From positions 1 to 7,853 of the forward strand of contig CAJBLW010000417.1 in the NCBI GenBank assembly GCA_903953985.1: a stretch of 7,853 bases of DNA. Direction: 5' to 3'. Positions 6,268 to 7,853 of this stretch are shown piece by piece. This DNA is from an uncultured Burkholderiales bacterium (GTDB taxonomy: Bacteria; Pseudomonadota; Gammaproteobacteria; Burkholderiales; Burkholderiaceae_C). A model generated the notes under the pieces. That model saw only the letters and a list, made by a program, of their open reading frames with translations. It was not told the DNA's origin and searched no databases. Both the position numbers and the translations under genes were made by a program. Position 1 is the stretch's first letter. Every line of letters begins with the position of its first letter.

Positions 6268-6285
6268 ATGAAAACCTCCTCATGA
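6268..6285 (+). other. Possible five-codon upstream ORF overlapping the exonuclease start
   Basis: An ATG at 6268 reads M-K-T-S-S and stops at TGA 6283-6285. Its stop overlaps the ATG of the exonuclease gene as ATGA. This geometry allows stop-start translational coupling. The exonuclease start has no Shine-Dalgarno; instead CCTCCT (6275-6280) precedes it, the same sense as the 16S rRNA 3' end, so it cannot pair with it. The mini-ORF itself also lacks a ribosome-binding site, so it may be chance. The same stop also ends a longer open frame from 6073. Confidence 0.25.
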
Positions 6286-7064
6286 AAATTGCCACCTGGA
6301 ATGTGAACTCGTTGTCTGTGCGTCTGCCGCAAGTGCTGGACTGGCTGGCCGCACACCCCACCGAGGTGCTGGCCTTGCAAGAACTCAAGCTCACCGACGA
6401 CAAATTCCCAGCAGCAGCCTTGGCCGAAGCGGGATACCAAGCGCAATGGTTTGGCCAAAAAACCTACAACGGTGTGGCGCTGATCTCCAAAGCCGAAGGC
6501 ACTGACGTGGTGAAAAACATCCCTGGCTTTGAAGATGACATGTCCCGTGTGATCGCCGCCACCTTCCCCGACAGCGCGGGTGGCACGGTGCGCGTCATCG
6601 GGGCGTATTTCCCCAACGGGCAAGCGCCTGACAGCGATAAGTTCGTCTACAAAATGCGCTGGCTCAGTGCGCTGCGCGACTGGGTGGGCGGCGAGATGCA
6701 AAAGCACCCAAATTTAGTGCTGCTGGGCGACTACAACATCACGTTTGACGAACTCGACATGTGGGACCCGGTGGCCTTGGCGGGCACCATCCACTGCACC
6801 GACGCCGAGCGCGAGAAGCTGCAAGCCCTGATCGACCTGGGTCTGACCGACAGCTTCCGGCTCTTCGATCAACCCGAAAAAAGCTACAGCTGGTGGGATT
6901 ACCGCGAGTTCGCGTTCCGCCGCAACCGGGGCCTGCGCATTGACCACATTTTGATTTCACAAGCCCTCACAGCCCGCGCCAGCGCTTGCGTGATCGACCG
7001 AGCCCCGCGCAAGAACGAGCGACCCAGCGACCATGCACCGGTGGTGCTGACACTGGCAAAGTGA
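6282..7064 (+). CDS. xth: Exodeoxyribonuclease III (AP endonuclease, EEP superfamily)
   Basis: A 260-residue metal-dependent nuclease of base-excision repair: it cuts DNA 5' of abasic sites and removes 3' blocking groups and nucleotides. Catalytic set, aligned by eye to E. coli ExoIII (268 residues): N7 in TWNVNSL (5-11), E34 in ALQELKL (31-37), Y109 in GAYFPNG (107-113), D150 and N152 in LLGDYNI (147-153), D221 in GLRIDHIL (217-224), and D250 and H251 in PSDHAPVV (248-255). Also present is SWWDYR (203-208), followed by RRNRGLRID. All key residues are intact and the length is normal, so an active enzyme is expected in the cytoplasm. The start is the ATG at 6282, which gives the canonical MKIATWN opening. 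No Shine-Dalgarno and no convincing promoter were found upstream. It is monocistronic by context: the left neighbour is divergent and the right neighbour is convergent. Confidence 0.95.
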   Translation: MKIATWNVNSLSVRLPQVLDWLAAHPTEVLALQELKLTDDKFPAAALAEAGYQAQWFGQKTYNGVALISKAEGTDVVKNIPGFEDDMSRVIAATFPDSAGGTVRVIGAYFPNGQAPDSDKFVYKMRWLSALRDWVGGEMQKHPNLVLLGDYNITFDELDMWDPVALAGTIHCTDAEREKLQALIDLGLTDSFRLFDQPEKSYSWWDYREFAFRRNRGLRIDHILISQALTARASACVIDRAPRKNERPSDHAPVVLTLAK

Positions 7065-7077
7065 TCCTATAACTGCA

Positions 7078-7105
7078 GATGGGTCAGCGAAAACACTGCC
7101 CCATC
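7078..7105. repeat. Hairpin between the convergent exonuclease and methyltransferase genes
   Basis: GATGGGTCAG (7078-7087) pairs with CTGCCCCATC (7096-7105) in a ten-position stem with one T-C mismatch and an eight-base loop (7088-7095). It starts 14 bases after the exonuclease stop and ends 48 bases from the methyltransferase stop. There is no T-run on either strand, so it is not a textbook intrinsic terminator. It may stabilise 3' ends or help separate two colliding transcripts. Confidence 0.5.
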
Positions 7106-7152
7106 GGCAATGCCCAACGGGCCATACAAGCGCATGGACTCAGGCCAAAGCC

Positions 7153-7746
7153 TCATACAGGCAAATGCTTTCGAGCCAGCAAACGCACGGCTTCATCGGA
7201 CAAGTTTTGTCTGGTGCCCAACATCCACAAATCAAATGCGGCCGGGCGGGCAACGCCTGCTGTGCGTCGAAAACCACAAGCTTGCAAGGTGTCGGCCAGC
7301 AGCTGGCGGGTAAAGCCGCAGCGGTGGGCCATGTACAAATTCCCTGCCGCCATCGACGGGCGTAAGCCATACAGAATATCCAACGCCGCAATCGGCCCAG
7401 CCGGCGACTCGTAAAGAGGCGAGGCCAATTCGCCCAGCGCAACGCGCGCGCAGACGGACTGCAAATCCGGACAGGTGATCAACACCATGCCGTCGTCTTT
7501 GAGCACGCGCACAAACTCGGCCAATGCCACCGGGACCTCATGGGGGAACAAATGCTCAATGTTGTGACTTGAAACAATTGCATCGATGGTGCCCGTCGCC
7601 ACGGCCGACATGTCGGTCATCGTGCCCACCACATCGGGCCGGACCGCAGAATCGATGTCCAACCGAACCTCCTCGCGGCAGACCCAAGTCGGCCAGCCGA
7701 CTCCAGTTTCCCGCCAGCGCAGGAAAGACCCATGGTCATTCGACAC
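7153..7746 (-). CDS. Class I SAM-dependent methyltransferase, apparently lacking its N-terminal motif I
   Basis: A 197-residue frame from GTG (7746-7744) to TGA (7155-7153). It matches the class I methyltransferase fold from the second strand onward: VRLDIDSAVRPDVVGTMTDM (27-46) carries the acidic end of strand 2; TIDAIVSSHNIEHLFPHEVP (53-72) covers motif IV and the family's H-N-x-E-H; RVLKDDGMVLITCPDLQSV (80-98) follows; then SPAGPIAALDILYG (114-127) and GNLYMAHRCGFT (135-146). Homologues I recall begin with a glycine-rich SAM loop (V-G-C-G or similar) about 20-30 residues before the L-D-I-D. It is absent here, and an in-frame TGA (7757-7755) blocks extension. A second minus-strand frame starting at ATG 7739 has a better site (GAGG, six bases ahead) and reads SCAGGK, so a frameshift is also possible. 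Substrate unknown. Its 5' end overlaps the divergent gene at 7732. Confidence 0.7.
   Translation of the reverse strand: MSNDHGSFLRWRETGVGWPTWVCREEVRLDIDSAVRPDVVGTMTDMSAVATGTIDAIVSSHNIEHLFPHEVPVALAEFVRVLKDDGMVLITCPDLQSVCARVALGELASPLYESPAGPIAALDILYGLRPSMAAGNLYMAHRCGFTRQLLADTLQACGFRRTAGVARPAAFDLWMLGTRQNLSDEAVRLLARKHLPV
7721..7727 (+). promoter_or_regulatory. Strong Shine-Dalgarno that fixes the start of the last gene
   Basis: AGGAAAG lies four bases before the ATG at 7732, seven bases when counted from the AGGA core. It is one of the clearest ribosome-binding sites in the window, where most other genes have none. It supports the partial plus-strand frame at the right edge and lies inside the coding frame of the opposite-strand methyltransferase. 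Confidence 0.6.
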
Positions 7747-7853
7747 CTCAATTTTTCAGAACATGGTGCCAATACCGCTGGCGCAGCGTTCTCTCGCATT
7801 GCACTTGCGCTGGCGCTTGACTGTGCCAAGTGGCCGCACCGCAGTGGGTGGAC
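7732..7853 (+). CDS. N-terminal fragment, possibly a GT4-type glycosyltransferase
   Basis: An ATG at 7732 behind a good Shine-Dalgarno opens a frame of 40 codons that is still open at the window end. It begins MVIRHLNFSEHGANTAGAAF (1-20) and continues with SRIALALAL (21-29). A first strand ending in H-L-N-(F/Y/T)-S, a glycine-containing turn, and a helix rich in Ala with a following Leu/Ala stretch resembles the opening of GT4-family glycosyltransferases acting on glycans. The usual G-G-A-A pattern is only partly matched (A-G-A-A). Forty residues are too few for certainty. It overlaps head-to-head the 5' end of the minus-strand methyltransferase. With that neighbour it may open a glycan-modification locus beyond the window. 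Confidence 0.45.
   Translation, partial: MVIRHLNFSEHGANTAGAAFSRIALALALDCAKWPHRSGW

Noticed and set aside
6073..6285. A 70-codon plus-strand frame upstream of exonuclease III with a hydrophobic stretch
   Set aside because: It begins inside the antisense N-terminus of the GT41 gene, crosses a T9 tract, has no clear ribosome-binding site and no family resemblance.
7142..7153. AGGC-CAAA-GCCT stem at the methyltransferase stop as a terminator
   Set aside because: It has only four pairs and no T-run on the minus strand.
1..7853. CRISPR array, tRNA, rRNA, insertion sequence, prophage or toxin-antitoxin pair
   Set aside because: No spaced direct repeats, cloverleaf, transposase or integrase motif, or small paired ORFs of that kind were seen on either strand.

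Overview
The window is a dense, GC-rich bacterial chromosome segment. Gene content and protein wording point to a betaproteobacterium of the order Burkholderiales, most likely a Comamonadaceae-type organism. This rests on recalled family resemblance (DUF2069 beside a YihY-type protein, an adjacent thyA-folA pair, a Comamonadaceae-like exonuclease III), not on a database search. There is no rRNA, tRNA, CRISPR array, insertion sequence or phage gene. Most of the content is ordinary housekeeping.

Layout from left to right. The left edge holds the first 55 codons of a YihY/BrkB-type inner-membrane protein on the minus strand. It is divergent from a plus-strand cluster: a DUF2069 membrane protein (187-618), an FAD-dependent 2-hydroxyacid dehydrogenase of the D-lactate/D-2-hydroxyglutarate type (659-2113), thymidylate synthase thyA (2125-2976) and dihydrofolate reductase folA (2988-3476). 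A broken remnant of a DUF4337-like membrane protein follows (3487-3726), and a strong intrinsic terminator closes the cluster (3777-3804). The gaps between the last members are 10-11 bases, so one transcript is likely. ThyA converts dUMP to dTMP and turns methylene-tetrahydrofolate into dihydrofolate; FolA reduces dihydrofolate back to tetrahydrofolate. The two genes therefore form a working thymidylate cycle.

Facing this cluster on the minus strand is a large TPR plus GT41 (SPINDLY / O-GlcNAc-transferase-like) protein (3788-6088), whose 3' end is shared with the terminator hairpin. After a 193-base gap comes exonuclease III (6282-7064, plus), a base-excision-repair enzyme. It converges on a class I SAM-dependent methyltransferase (7153-7746, minus) across a short gap holding a 10-position hairpin. 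The methyltransferase appears to lack its N-terminal SAM-binding motif I. Its 5' end overlaps head-to-head the start of a plus-strand gene (7732 to the window end) that has a good ribosome-binding site and a glycosyltransferase-like N-terminus. That edge may be the beginning of a glycan or surface-polysaccharide locus.

I found no convincing new multi-gene system. The items most worth a second look are the amber-interrupted DUF4337 remnant behind an intact ribosome-binding site, the damaged or truncated methyltransferase at a divergent overlap, the GT41 protein with no substrate gene in view, the terminator that doubles as coding sequence for a lysine tail, and a perfect inverted repeat at the DUF2069 stop.
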